Counted from the first letter of the stretch, positions 33,103 to 47,090 are shown. The stretch: 64,000 nucleotides of DNA from Coprinus comatus (GCA_034638255.1 JAWPGT010000004.1:186001-250000); one strand, 5' to 3'. Notes: generated by a model from the letters alone, not told the origin. Made by a program: numbers and translations.

Positions 33103-34318
33103 CTAAGAAATAGAGACCCCCTTGAGCAAATCCGCAAGATCCTCTGTAGCTTTGTCGACAGCAGTAGGGGCGTGTTTCTTTTCCTCCACAGCGGGTTCCG
33201 ATTCAGCCTCCTCCTTCGCTTCTTCTGCTTCTTCTTCCTCATCTTCATCTGTAACAAACAGCTTTCCACCACGCGCTTTAAGTGCGATACCCAAGTTTTC
33301 TAAATATTCATCGTCATCTTCTGTTTCGTTCCACTGGAGTTCCAGTTGAAGCAATTCAGCCAACTTTTCAGAGACACTGTTGGCGAGGAGTTCGAATGAA
33401 GTAGTTTCAAGGTTGTTGTTTTGTAATTGTAGTATCTGAAGTTTTGGATTTGATCCTTCGGCCAATTTTTCCAGCAACGAAGGAATTTCACCCTGTCCAG
33501 AAAGTACACAGTCGGAAAGATTTAGAACCCTAAGCTCGGGCCAAGAAGTCAAGACATTCGACCAAGCACTAACACCAGTTTTCTCTCCATCGGCAGTAAA
33601 TGTGTTATCCTGCAAATCGATATGTTGCAAATCGGGGTTTTTGGAGAGACCGGCAGCAAGGGCTGTGATACCTTCCATGCGAATACCATTCTGAGGCATA
33701 CGAACATCGACGAGTCCACCATGAGCAGCGAAAGCATCAGCCCAAGCTGGAGCTGAACCGTTCTCTAGACGGTTACGACCACAAATGACAGTTCGCAAGT
33801 TTGACTTTTTGCCCTCTGCTTTAGAGAGTTTGGCGGATTCGAGAAGAGCATTGGCGATTACGGTGCCACCTGCAGGACCCAAGCCGTTATTGTTGAGTTT
33901 GAGTACTTGGAAGCTTCGGTTGTTGATCAGAAAGGGAACCATTGGTTCTACGGATCGACCTCCGAAGGCATTGTCGTTGAGGTTGATCTCGACGAGGGAT
34001 GTTTTATCAATGAGAACATTGCAAATCGCGGTCAATGCGAGTGGAATTTCTGAGATGAGACGACCGGTGAATATGTCTGCAAAGTTTGCGACCTGGATGG
34101 ATGGAATTAGATGAGAGATATGAATAGGTTTTTGAGTGTACCTTTAGAATTTTTGTTTTTTCGAGGAATTTGGCAAGAGCTTCGGCTGCTTCTACACCGA
34201 TTGTATTTCCACTGAGATGGATTTCCTCTACGGTCTCTGGGTCGATGTCCTTGAGATGGGGCTCGATGTCTGCGGCGGTGTTGAGTTTGAGAGCCTTTCC
34301 CTGGAGCGAGAAGATCAT
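33103..34318 (-). CDS. RNA1: Ran GTPase-activating protein (RanGAP1/Rna1)
   Basis: Activates GTP hydrolysis by Ran in the cytoplasm, maintaining the gradient for nuclear transport. Two exons joined at ILK|VANFADIFTGRL. The start is MIFSLQGKALKLNTAADIEP. Leucine-rich repeats run through the body: VEEIHLSGNTIGVEAAEALA, LVEINLNDNAFGG, FQVLKLNNNGLGPAGG, ICGRNRLENGSA (the loop bearing the catalytic Arg in the family), VRMPQNGIRMEGI, LQHIDLQDNTFT, LRVLNLSDCVLSGQG, LQILQLQNNNLE. A strongly acidic tail (DEDEEEEAEEAKEEAESEPA) precedes the C-terminus DLADLLKGVSIS. About 390 residues, as in other fungi. Confidence 0.95.
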
Positions 34319-34367
34319 TGTGGTTGTTATCAAAGATCACACGGGCCGGTATTAATTATTAACCAAC
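34319..34367. promoter_or_regulatory. 49 bp divergent promoter region, RanGAP / MOB2-a
   Basis: The two start codons are separated by 49 bp, AT-rich and without a clear TATA box. Both promoters must overlap each other or the neighbouring coding sequence. Confidence 0.6.
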
Positions 34368-35317
34368 ATGTCCTCCTTCCTCAATTCCATCGGGTCAGTC
34401 ATTTGTCTTTCCACCCACACCCTGCTCACTGTCCTCCAGGCGGTCTATGACAAGGGCTCAAAAGGCCACCAAACGATCTCCAGTAGCCTCTCCCATCGAC
34501 ACCCACAATGGCCCCCAGGCTTCGTCCCCAGTCGCTCCTGCACCTCCAGCTCAGAAATCTCTCTATCTCTCAACCCCCTTCGTAGACGCCGCCCTTGTCA
34601 AGGGAAATTTTAAAACAATTGTTATGCTGCCCAAGTATGTCGATATCATGGAATGGGTGGCAGTCAACAGTGCGTTTTCCCAGCCATCCAACGATCTATT
34701 CTCACAGTCTTCTAGTCTTCGACTTTTACACACATCTCAACGAATTCTATGGCGTAATAACAGAGTTCTGTACATCACAGACATGCTCAACGATGTCTGC
34801 AGGATCCTCGTATGTTTCTCTACAGCAAGCGAGCGGTACCTTGATTATAACACTTTAAGCAGCCTTAGCTACACATGGATTAATGCAGAACGCAAAAGTG
34901 TGCACTTACCTGCACCCACATACATCGACTATGTCATGACATGGATCCAAAATCTTCTCGACGACGAAAATGTTTTCCCCACTAAGTCGGGTAATTTCTT
35001 CTGGCCCTGAATAGCTCGTTGCCAACCAACTAACTAACCACATAGGTAACGACTTTCCGCAAGCCTTCCCTTCCACAATTAAACACGTATACCGACAACT
35101 TCTCCGTGTCTTTGCACATATATACCACGCCCACTACCTCCAACTCCTGCATCTTCGGGCCGAACCCCATTTCAATTCGTTATTTGCTCATTTCCTCGCT
35201 TTTGGCCGCGAGTATGAGCTTCTGGACGTGAAGGATGTCAAAGGAAGCTCGTCATCGCCGGTGGGCGTAGGAGCGCTCTGGGAACAATGGAAGGAGATGG
35301 GACTGCTGGAAGGATAA
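34368..35317 (+). CDS. MOB2: MOB2-type kinase activator, copy a
   Basis: Adaptor that binds and activates NDR/LATS-family kinases (Cbk1/Orb6) in polarity and cell separation. Start MSSFLNSIG, spliced to RSMTRAQKATKRSPV and a Pro-rich linker. The Mob core then reads [62 protein letters not shown] (zinc-binding Cys pair), YTWINAERKSVHLPAPTYID, MTWIQNLLDDENVFPTKSG and [18 protein letters not shown] (zinc-binding His pair). It ends WKEMGLLEG. The ALVKG(N/S)FKTIV and TxxNEFYGVI segments point to MOB2 rather than MOB1. A second copy follows immediately on the same strand. Confidence 0.92.
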
Positions 35318-35397
35318 TTAATTAGAAAGTAGTATAGTGTGACAATACGTATCCATAAATAGCTTTCACATCGATACCTCCTTTCTTCCTCTCTGCC

Positions 35398-36372
35398 ATG
35401 TCGTTCTTTGGGTAAGGCCCCTTGTTTGTTTTCCTGATAATTCTGTACTCAACAATACAAGTCGTAATCGAACTCCCCGCGGTGCCAGGCTCTCTCCAAC
35501 ACCCTCGAGAAATGGGGGCAGCTATGGCCAACAGTTGCCATCTCCATCTCCATCACCTGGTCCTCCTTCTCCAACAGACCAGAAACCCCTCTATCTCTCC
35601 ACTCCATTCGTCAATACTGCTCTTGTAAAAGGCAACTTTAAGACTATTGTCGTCCTCCCAAAGTATGTCGATATTATGGAATGGGTGGCAGTCAACAGTG
35701 AGTACTTCTTAAACTAAACGCTCAAACAGCATTCATATCTGGTGTCAGTCTACGACTTTTTCACGAATCTGAACGAATTCTATGGTGTTATTGCTGAATG
35801 TTGCACACAAAACTCTTGTCCTACCATGTCCGGTGGTCCAAAGTACGTTTTAGCCTTTGGTCATACATAATCCACCCCTGAAGCTATCATTTCCGTCATC
35901 CCTGGTTCTTGTTCTCTACAGTTTGAACTATCTATGGCAACAAAATACTGGAAAAATGATCCAAATGTCTGCACCGCAGTACATTGACACTGTCATGTCA
36001 TCTATACAAATGATGTTGAATGATGAAAGTATCTTCCCTACCAACAACAGTAAGCTTCGCTTCATCCCTTCCATCAATAAAACAATAACCCTTTCAACAG
36101 ACAACGAATTCCAAAGGTCATTCCCCGGTATTTCAAGACATATCTATCGACAACTTTTACGTGTATTCGCCCATCTCTATCATGCTCATTTCCCTCAAAT
36201 TCTTCATCTGAGAGCAGAACCTCATTTCAATTCCCTTTTTGCTCATTTCCTCGCTTTCGGAAAGGAATTTGATTTGTTGGAGGTTAAAGAGATTAAAGGT
36301 GAACCTCAGGCTCCTGTTGGTGTTGGTTTGTTATATGAGAAATGGAGAGAGTCTGGGACTTTGGAGAAGTGA
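35398..36372 (+). CDS. MOB2-type kinase activator, copy b
   Basis: Tandem paralogue starting 80 bp after the stop of copy a. The start MSFFG is spliced to [19 protein letters not shown] and a [11 protein letters not shown] linker. The core shows [64 protein letters not shown] (Cys pair), [52 protein letters not shown] and [20 protein letters not shown]. Intron positions match copy a, so it arose by tandem duplication. The centre ([20 protein letters not shown]) is more diverged from typical MOB2, hinting at a distinct partner or relaxed constraint. All frames and junctions are intact. Confidence 0.9.
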
Positions 36373-36826
36373 AGTTGAAGTTGAAGGGGTTTAGTTAGGC
36401 CTTTGGGATATTGGGGGATTAGGAGGTTTTGGTTTTGAGGAAGTTTTTTTTTAGCTTGGTTTCTTTTTTTAGTTCTAGTTATTCTCTCTCGAGCCTTGGT
36501 TGATATTTTTCTTCATATATTTCCCCTTCAGTTATCATAAGTACATACACGCAACTGGAAAGTATACCCTACCTACTATCTTTTTTGGATTTCAATTTCT
36601 TTTGGCAGGATTGCTAATATGATTACATTCTCCCCTCACATTTATCCTTCAAGAGTCTTTCTTTATGTTTCATCAATAAATTACATTGCAACTAAATATC
36701 AGTCCGCTATCATCAACTACACACGCGTACAAAAACTAATTGTCTACTACATATCCAATGTAATATTCCATGTCACAAAAAAATGTCAATAGTCAATGTC
36801 AAAGAATGTCCATCTGTCTTGACTTC
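36373..36826. other. Intergenic region, convergent
   Basis: About 450 bp between the stops of MOB2-b and the cupredoxin gene. T-rich; presumed 3' untranslated and termination sequence. No gene seen. Confidence 0.7.
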
Positions 36827-38179
36827 TCAAATCAAAAACCCAACAACAACACTACAAAACCCAACCATCACCATTCTCATTCTAGTACTAATTCCACCAT
36901 CCAAACCTCGAGCATCATTAGTAACCAACATAGTACCAGTAACAGCAGGAACGTTAGAAACTTGAGAACCGAAATTAAAAGTAGCTGTTGCTCCGTTACC
37001 AATGTTGGTAGAGAATCCACCGACTAAAACTGTTCCTAGGGATGTGGAGATGGCGTTGTTGCTATTTAAACTGTTACTATTGATGTTACTGTTACTGTTG
37101 GTGCCAGTGAAACCTGCTGTTGGAAGTGAAGCTGTTTGAGGTCCATTGTTACTATTCGTAGTCTTCGAAACAACTTGAGTAACAGTGCCACTAGTAACTG
37201 CGGAATTGGTGTTGGAAGTGCTGTTGCTATTACTAGGAGGTGTAGTAGAACTAGAACCCATTGCTGTTGCCTATTTTTCGAAATAGTCAAATCAGTATAA
37301 TGGATGTAGTATATACCCAACTTACCTTGAATGCATTGAAAGTCTTTTCGGCCGTTGGATTTAAAGCGAATACCATTCCTTGTTGACAATGACTGGGAAA
37401 AAAAAGATTTTATTAGCTCCTGAAGACATCGAAGGGTAATTAGTCCGGCACATACTTTGCTTGAGCACAGTAAAACCAGAGTGGACTCGAATCTACAATA
37501 TCGTATCCTCAGATTAATATATAAAAAAAGGATGAAAGATATGAAATAAAAGTACTGTACCATCGTCAACTGTAATTGCCCATTCAGGGAAAGGTTTCGA
37601 ACCAGTCCCAGCATCAGGTGGAACAGCGAGATATCCCGAATCAACGCCAAAAGTAGGTGTCGTACTATATGCCCATCATATTATATAACTTTAGTATTAT
37701 TTTTTCTCCCGAGAATAAAAGTATGTTTGGACTTACAGAGGTTGACATGGTTTAACGAAGCTCGACTGCGTCACCGTCTACAATTCCCGCAAAATTCGGT
37801 GTTTTAGAATTGAAGCTCAAGTTACTATGTCGACATGTAAAGGAGTTACATACATGGTTTTTGGAGAGACTGGGATCACGAATACGAAAAGAGATCCGTG
37901 AGGATAGGACTAATATTAGAGAGCAGTGTACTTACAATTGAAAAACAATGGTATCGCCTTTCTTGGCAGTAACACTGTAGATAATACATCAACATAACAG
38001 TTTCACTTGTGAAGGCCGGACTTGAAGCTGGATTGAAACTTGAATTGAAGGAGAGGAAATTCTGACCTAGGAGGTTCATAGGTTATTCCTTTGTTTCTAC
38101 CGACCATAACATTGAAACGTTCAGAAGACACCAGGCCAGCGAGGGATAGAATGAGAGTGGTAAAGAATAATGAACGCAT
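36827..38179 (-). CDS. Secreted cupredoxin-like protein, probable GPI anchor
   Basis: Serine/asparagine-rich extracellular cupredoxin of the kind common in fungal cell walls. The signal peptide MRSLFFTTLILSLAGLVSS starts the protein, followed by FNVMVGRNKGITYEPP and VTAKKGDTIVFQ. A later strand reads TPTFGVDSGYLAVPPDAGTG. The blue-copper ligand loop is visible as PLWFYCAQA then HCQQGMVFALNP (Cys, His, Met). A long Thr/Ser/Asn-rich linker (NSNSNINSNSLNSNNAIS) leads to a hydrophobic C-terminus (MVMVGFCSVVVGFLI), fitting a GPI-anchor signal. Six or so short exons. Function in the wall is unknown. Confidence 0.88.
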
Positions 38180-38677
38180 TTCAGAGTTTAAAGGTTAAGA
38201 ACAGGTATATAGATGAAGTCGAAAAGAATGTCTAGAAATGAGGAAACAAAAAGAGCCTATGTAGATATTATGTGTTAACCAACATAACGCCCTTAATTTT
38301 TTTTATTACAATCGAAACGACTCACTCAGCTCTTGAAAGGGAGGAGAAAAGCAGGGAGGAGGGGAGGAAGAGGAAAGTGAGAAAGAGAAAGAAGAGAAAA
38401 GAAGCAAGAAATGATAGTAACCAATAGTTTGTCGTCCACATGGGTCCTATAAAGCTAAACAGATGATCGATGATCCTTGATACCATTGACATTGCCAAGA
38501 TCAGTGACACGCCATGTCGAAAAGGACACATCGAAGATGTTGATGAGTTATACTTGCTATAAACGTATTCATCAATCAAAAATCAATAAAGCTCAACTGT
38601 GTTCAAGTGGCCAATACATTGACATACCGGTTTATTGATGCACCATCACCTACTACCACATTACTAATCACATTTTA
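38180..38677. other. Divergent intergenic region, cupredoxin / PPCDC
   Basis: About 500 bp between divergent start codons, with a purine-rich GA tract around 38335-38410. No gene seen. Confidence 0.7.
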
Positions 38678-39517
38678 ATGTCCTTCAGAGCAGATGCCGA
38701 ACGAAGTCCAGGTTACACGCACATTCTGCTCATAACAACAGGAAGTGTAGCATCTATCAAAGCTCCTTTAATGGTCAAAGAACTGCTCTCTGTCAGTGTT
38801 TTTCCTGAAGTAATCTTATCCCACCAACTCATCGTACATCATCCAGTATAACAATGTTAAAATAGAGGTTATAGCAACCAAACCATCTCTAACATTCTTC
38901 AAACCCGATGATATAAAGGGACTCAACGTCAACGTATGGATAGATGATGATGAATGGCCTGTATGAAAACAAAACCATCTTCCTCCCAAGACATGCATAT
39001 CTCATTATTTTTAGTCGACATGGAAAATCGGTGACCCAATCCTGCACATCGAATTACGTAGATGGGCAGACATTGTCCTAATCGCTCCATGTTCAGCCAA
39101 CACCCTAGCAAAAATAGCTAATGGCATCTGTGACAATCTCGCAGTACGTACTTATCTTTCTTGCGGCAACGACCTCCAAGTTACGAATGTGATTGTACTG
39201 TTCTAGACATCATTCCTAAGAGCACTATCACCTCAAACCCCGACCTACGTTTTCCCCGCAATGAATACATTCATGTATGAACATCCACTCACAGCGGTAC
39301 ATCTGAAGATTGTGCGAGAGGTCATCAAGTACAAAATTGTTGGGCCCATTGGTAAGGCACTGGCTTGTGGCGATGATGGTGAGCAACGCTCAACATTACT
39401 TCAATGAATCCCTAGTTCTTAATTGGATCCCTAGGACTCGGTGCGATGTCGGAGTGGTTGGATATTGTGCAAATTGTTGTTGACCAATTTCATTTAACGC
39501 GGAAAGATAATTGTTGA
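38678..39517 (+). CDS. Phosphopantothenoylcysteine decarboxylase
   Basis: FMN enzyme of the HFCD family that decarboxylates 4'-phosphopantothenoylcysteine in coenzyme A synthesis. The start MSFRADAERSPGYTHILLIT is followed by the phosphate-binding TTGSVASIKAPLMVKELLS. YNNVKIEVIATKPSLTFF and TWKIGDPILHIELRRWAD hold the catalytic His in HIELRRWAD. Then come IVLIAPCSANTLAKIANGIC and the substrate clamp PAMNTFMYEHPLT. KALACGDDGLGAMSEW carries the active-site Cys. Four introns, all in frame. About 215 residues. The compact single-domain form resembles the plant HAL3 type rather than the long yeast Hal3/Vhs3 proteins. Confidence 0.93.
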
Positions 39518-39575
39518 TATTAGTAATTTATTTTTGTTTTTATAAATAAAAAAAAGCGGTGAAAGTTTACCAAAA

Positions 39576-39672
39576 AGCCCACCGCGGGACTCGAACCCGC
39601 AACTTTCAGATAACTCAGTGGCTGGTCCCAGCCATAAAAGTCTGACGCTCTGGCCAATTGAGCTAGGCAGGC
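39576..39672 (-). tRNA. tRNA-Lys (anticodon TTT) with 23 nt intron
   Basis: On the minus strand the cloverleaf is complete. The acceptor stem GCCTGCC pairs with GGTGGGC (two G-U type pairs). D arm AGCTCAATTGG, anticodon stem TCAGA/TCTGA, loop CTTTTA with anticodon TTT at 39636-39638, and T arm GCGGGTTCGAGTCCCGC. A 23 nt intron (39612-39634) sits at the standard place, one base after the anticodon. A run of T follows the 3' end, as an RNA polymerase III terminator. Confidence 0.93.
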
Positions 39673-39844
39673 TTGTATTGTCATTTACATGTAACAGATA
39701 TCATGCTCATTCTACACGATCCATCTCCAAGTTCAATGTTTCAACAACTTCCATCAAATCGCAATTTGGACATACATGTAACTAATATCAACAACTACAT
39801 ACTACACATTTACGTTGTTATATTCCAAAAGGCGGGGTTGCACA

Positions 39845-41178
39845 TTAGTCAAACAACGCCAGTGCTTCTGCGGGTAAACAACTACCCCCCGATAACTCGT
39901 GAGCAGCCAAATACTTATCCTTATGCTGGTACACCAAACTTAATCGCTGATCACGTCCATGTTGAATGACCAGCGATTGAATTTCATGTAACGCGACTTC
40001 CAGCCGCCTTAAAGCAGGTTGCATCCTAGCCTTGACAGCTAGTAATTCGTCGGAATCTAATGTTGTTTTATCGATGGCCGAAAAGACGCCATTTAGATGG
40101 CGAGCGGTAAAATGATGATTGGTTTGCGAGAAATATAATTGTGGGTATCGGTCCCTCCAGTCAAGATTCGATCTACTGGTTGTGGCTTTCGTGCACATTT
40201 CAACAATGGCTGAGTGGGGGATGTTCGGATTGCCTTTGGATTCAACTTTCAAGCCGAACACAGTGGAATTAGTGTTCGAAAGTTCCAGTTTGGCTAAAAT
40301 TTCGGCCAAATCTTCATCGGTACCTTCTGTAGCAGAAGCTATGGATGGCTCCGATTGTTCTGGAGCCACGCAAGCATCTACTTCAAACTGGACCACAATG
40401 CGAAGAGTGCCGAATTTCTAGGAAATAGGTATGTGCGTTAGTTTGCTGTACCAATCCGAAGAGAATAGGGGCAAAAAAAAACTTGCATAAGTAACTATCC
40501 TATGATGTCCTTCGGATCTTTCACCCAATCCAGGAGCAGGCTTAGTTGAAGCCTTCTCAAAATTGAACCCAAACGTATTCCCAGACATTCTCTCTAACGA
40601 ATTCACCTCCCATCTATTCAACACCACAGTCTTTCTGCCAATCAATTGGGTATCTATCCTGAAGTCCCTACCCTTAGCTCCTGTAACCCATCGAAGAAGT
40701 TTACGCAGACCATTTCTGTCTGTTATAAAATCCACATTTTTCCAATCCTCATCAGGGAAAATACCCTGTTTATGTACAGCAGCTATCAAAGGTATGAGTG
40801 GTTTCCCTGGAAGGATATGATTGTTTTGATCTCGATAGTGTTCCCCTTTATCTGGGTATACGCTCATTGGCATCCGTAGGTCGATCCAGATATTTGGAGA
40901 TCCTATGTAGGTTTATGTCAGTAGTCGACACCGTGCGTGTAGTTATGAAGCAGATATTTACCGGGAACAATTATCCCTTTGTTGTTTTTGTTAGCTCCTG
41001 GTATCCAGTTGTAAGACCCAATATATTGACAATCTTGAAGTAGCTCCTCATCGGTGCCCTCGGGTAAGCTTGGGACATTCAGGGTGGTTAACGGCGTTTT
41101 CGGAAGATTTCTTAACCCCGCAAAATGGTCGGAATTTTTCCAAGAATAATTGCGGTTATACTTATAAGTTGAAGCCAT
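39845..41178 (-). CDS. Conserved fungal protein ('GGPP synthetase-like' in databases)
   Basis: Matches a fungal family often labelled geranylgeranyl pyrophosphate synthetase, but no DDxxD prenyl-diphosphate motif is present, so that label should not be taken as function. The start MASTYKYNRNYSWKNSDHF is followed by LQDCQYIGSYNWIPGANK, the family's SYNW signature, and GIIVPGSPNIWIDLRMPM. Further blocks are VDFITDRNGLRKLLRWVTG, DTQLIGRKTVVLNRWE, EGHHRIVTYA and LRIVVQFEVDACV. It ends with a mostly helical segment (MQPALRRLEVALHEIQSLVI) and LPAEALALFD. Three exons. Real biochemical role unknown. Confidence 0.8.
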
Positions 41179-43598
41179 TGTATGAATCTTCAGGTTGGAA
41201 AAATAAACCCCGCGAGTAGGATGAAAACGGTGGAGGTAAGGATAAGAATTGGAAAGGAAAGGTACTGTATTTGTAGTCCCAGCCATTTGACAGGTACTCC
41301 GGGTCATATGAGAGAAGTTCATACTTCAAGTTTTGGTTCAGTTCTGGTGGCATTCCGCAGTAACTTGAATGGTGGAACTATCCTCATTATGTATTTTCCC
41401 GTAAGCGCAACCTCGTGCCGCAGTAGTTACAGTTCTTCTGGAAGACCAGTTCAGTTCTTTTGTTACGAATACGATATTAATCGCTGGAGTCCAGTTTTCC
41501 TTAGCTCAGAGAAAGTTGTACATAAACACCGTCTTCGAATCAGAAATGCTGAAAGGACACGTCTCGACGTGAAACACTTAGGGTAAGGCACACCCAAGTA
41601 CTCAGAACCCTGATCTATTCTCGAGATAGTTAACGTACATGAGAAAGGTAGGATAACCACGAAACACATATCTTTTATACTACAATTCTATATATATCAT
41701 TTCCTTTTATGTATACGTTGTAGGTTAACGACTTACAGATGCCCTGACATCTGTGTGGGGTCCCATACTTACTTAGTGTCTCTTACTGTTATCATTCAGA
41801 CTACTTTTCCACCCGTTTAAAGGCTCGTGACCTATGTTGCAAATATAGTTTGACTTAAAAGTTGAAAAAGGCGGTTCTAGTATTCGTAGCGGTGAATGTG
41901 ATGGTCTACTAAAATAAGAGTCGCTATATATTACATTGCACACCTTCAATTGGATAAATTTCTTCTGCTAATTACTTAACTTCAATCTGTAGAGTTGATG
42001 CGACTTTCTCTAATAGTCAATTTGATTATGGTCTCGGGGTTACCATCAGTACTTTGACGATATATAGTGGTTTTTCCGATGTTAGCACATGATCGATTGA
42101 TCGTTCAACTGGAATTCTAATTATCTGCTCTTATTACATCGGCTTCAGGATCGGTTGATTTTAATGTCATCTGCCGTTGGTATTCAAAGAGGGCGGCTAT
42201 CATTATATATTTAAACGAAAAATAATTGGCAAGTTCAACTTTATTGCATGTCGTGCTAATCTTGAAGGTGCCACCTCCGATCTGAGTCTTCGAGATTTCT
42301 ATATTTTCTCTGGGCTTGTGCATTCTAAATCCTTACTAGCATTTATGTTTGTCAGGGCGTTGGTGCCCATAAACACCAACTTACCGTGATACCTGCCAAT
42401 TTCCTACACATCTAATACTTACTTCGGAGTCTATACCCATTACCATGTGCTTCCGCTAAATAATAATGATTTCTCGCATAACCTATTTACTTGTCTACTC
42501 CAAGTAAAAGATTAAGTGCGATTATCTACTATCGCCGTCTCGCGTGTATCTTTCTAACTGTCAATGACAACTCCACCTCTGTGGTAACAATTTACATTTG
42601 ACTCGGGATTGCGGATCTCATCATATGAATTACTATAATTTTTTTCAGCCATCACACACACACGAGGTACACTCCTCTCGACAGCTTCTGTACCATGTCG
42701 AATTCAGTCCGACTTTGGCAATGCATTCCAGGGACCTGTTCATCACTAAAACCAAATCTTAGCCCCTCTTAGCCCACATTATTGTCAGTCGACCGGGACC
42801 CACGATCCCCGAAAAATAAAATAGGTGTTGGTAGCAGAGATTGACTTCTCAACTTTCAACTTTCTATATATAGTAGTAAAAGAATTGAAGTCACGTATTA
42901 CATGATAACCCGTACTGCCTGATTCGGAGATATGCCAGAGATGTCTAGCTACTTGTTCTCGATACGTCAGCTTGCTCCGAGTTTATGATTCTTTGGTAGA
43001 GAATTTTTTGATGAAGAAAGGTTATACATAGACACCGGTGAACGTTTGAACCCTCATAATGATCATTACGTCATCATGGTTGCCCAGACCAGCCCCAACC
43101 TATCAGCCGTTTGATCATTTGCACTCGGAAGCTTGGTGTCTACGGTCAACTTACTACACTCGCCTCTTAGAGAGAGAGAAAGAGGGAGGGGTTACAACAA
43201 TAACAACAAGTGACGTAACACTTTCGCAAATCTGCTTTTCACTCCCTTTTGCAAGACTTTGTATGCCTGCATTCTAGCTGACGACATAATCTTCTGTAAA
43301 TACAGTTTCTGACTTCCATTGTAAAATAAACTCGCACATTCTTCCAGACAGAGCCAAGGTGCAACGCGTAGTAACAGCTTCTGGAGCACATGTACAATAT
43401 TGATGCATGTTGGATCAGCCCAAGACGCCAATTTTTCCTTCTGCTACGCCATTCGGTTCCCACTCACGCGACCACAACCTCACGACCCACAAGCTTCTCT
43501 TTGGCACCCTAACAGTTGTCTTATGCTCTTGTTTACTCTTTCGGGACTGGCTATTGCTTTATATACAGCATGCATTCCACAGGTTGCTTCAGACTAGA
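41179..43598. other. Long intergenic region upstream of glucoamylase
   Basis: About 2.4 kb, the longest gene-free stretch in the window. Open frames (for example 41182-41586) have no recognisable domain or splicing partners. TATA-like elements occur near 42868 and 43559, the latter about 40 bp before the glucoamylase start. Likely upstream regulatory sequence. Confidence 0.6.
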
Positions 43599-45774
<2,176 letters not shown>

Positions 45775-46002
45775 AGGGGTGAAAAATGGACAGTAGTGTA
45801 GTAAATTAATTGAGGACCCTATATAAGTACCGTAGAGACAAATGAATGATTTGGATGCCAGACAAGCCAAGGTTGATGTGTTTGATGACGTAATGAGTCA
45901 TGATCTACCCATTTGGTTGAGGCACTGCAATTCCACTTGCCCACTTGTACTCACTTACACCATCCTCGTTCTCGTACATCATACCTGCGTCTTAAGTCAG
46001 AT

Positions 46003-47090
46003 ATGTCATTACTAGACAAATTCCGCAAAGGTGCCCAGAAAGCGGGAATCCAGGCTTCGGCTTTCGTGCAGGCTAGTTCATCCAAGGTTGCCAGTGGATC
46101 AAGGGAGTTTATGCAGGGCTTCACGTTGCCTGGAGAGGCAGAACGGGCAGCTACTATCTTGGAGAGCTTCTTAGGTATGTGTAAAACCAATCAACTGATA
46201 GTCACGTCTGTTGGGAAGGAATGATAAGCTGATTTCCCCCTCTGCCAATATGACTTGGTCAATCTCAACGATATTATGAACACCAGCTGATCCAGATCGC
46301 CCGGATTCTGCGCTCAACTCGATTCCCAAAGCTGTTCTTCAACATGCGCGAGGTATTGGATTGTAATAGTACACCGTTACCAGTGTTTTAACATTTCAAC
46401 TTTCCCAGGTCTTGCAGTTTTCTCAGTCTTTAAAGCCGGTTTCGTTTTCTCGGGAAAAGGGTTCAGGGATAGTTATTTCCCGCCTCCCAGATGGCTCTTG
46501 GTCAGCACCTTCATGTATCGCTACAGGAGGTCTAGGTTGGGGTCTTCAAATAGGCGCGGATATCACAGATTTCGTCATCGTTCTCAACAGCGAAGATGCT
46601 GTCCGTGCTTTCTCTTTGGGTGGTAATGTTACTATCGGTGGAAATATCGCTGCTACTGCTGGTCCTATTGGAACGGGTGCAAGCGTTCAAGCAACACTTG
46701 CTCATCCTGCTCCCATGTTCTCGTATTCTAAATCGAAGGGTGCGTTGGGGTTGTACCCCATTCATTTCATCAGTGCGACTGCGGGTTAACCATCATTGTG
46801 AATGTCTATTTATAGGTCTCTTCGCTGGAGTGTCATTGGAAGGTACAGCATTGATAGAACGCAAGGATGCCAATCGCGAATTCTATGGATCACCTGTACC
46901 TGCAAAAGACATCCTTGGTGGACGTGTCCCTCCACCTGAAGTTGCTTCAAGACTCTATGAGATCATCGAGGCTGCGGAGGGTCTTGATGAGTCCGGTCTA
47001 CCTGAAGCCGCCTATGTACCAACTGCTGCCGGTGACCATATGAATCTTAATAGTAACCATATGGTGTTTGACGCCGACGGCCACCATTAA
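46003..47090 (+). CDS. SYLF (Ysc84/SH3YL1, DUF500) lipid-binding protein, frame break
   Basis: Phosphoinositide-binding SYLF domain protein; relatives link membranes to cortical actin in endocytosis. The start MSLLDKFRKGAQKAGIQASA is followed by LPGEAERAATILESFL, ADPDRPDSALNSIPKAVLQH and GLAVFSVFKAGFVFSGKG, the family core. Near 46,455-46,462, right after SGKG, the frame shifts by one or two bases and continues as SGIVISRLPDGSWSAPSCIA, GGLGWGLQIGADITDFVIVL and LFAGVSLEGTALIERKDANR. No intron explains the shift, so an indel is inferred. No SH3 domain is present. Ends NHMVFDADGHH. Confidence 0.82.

Noticed and set aside
41182..41586. Open frame of 134 codons antisense to the start of the neighbouring gene
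   Set aside because: Its first part overlaps the upstream region of the 39845-41178 gene and the protein shows no known motif; chance frame is likelier.
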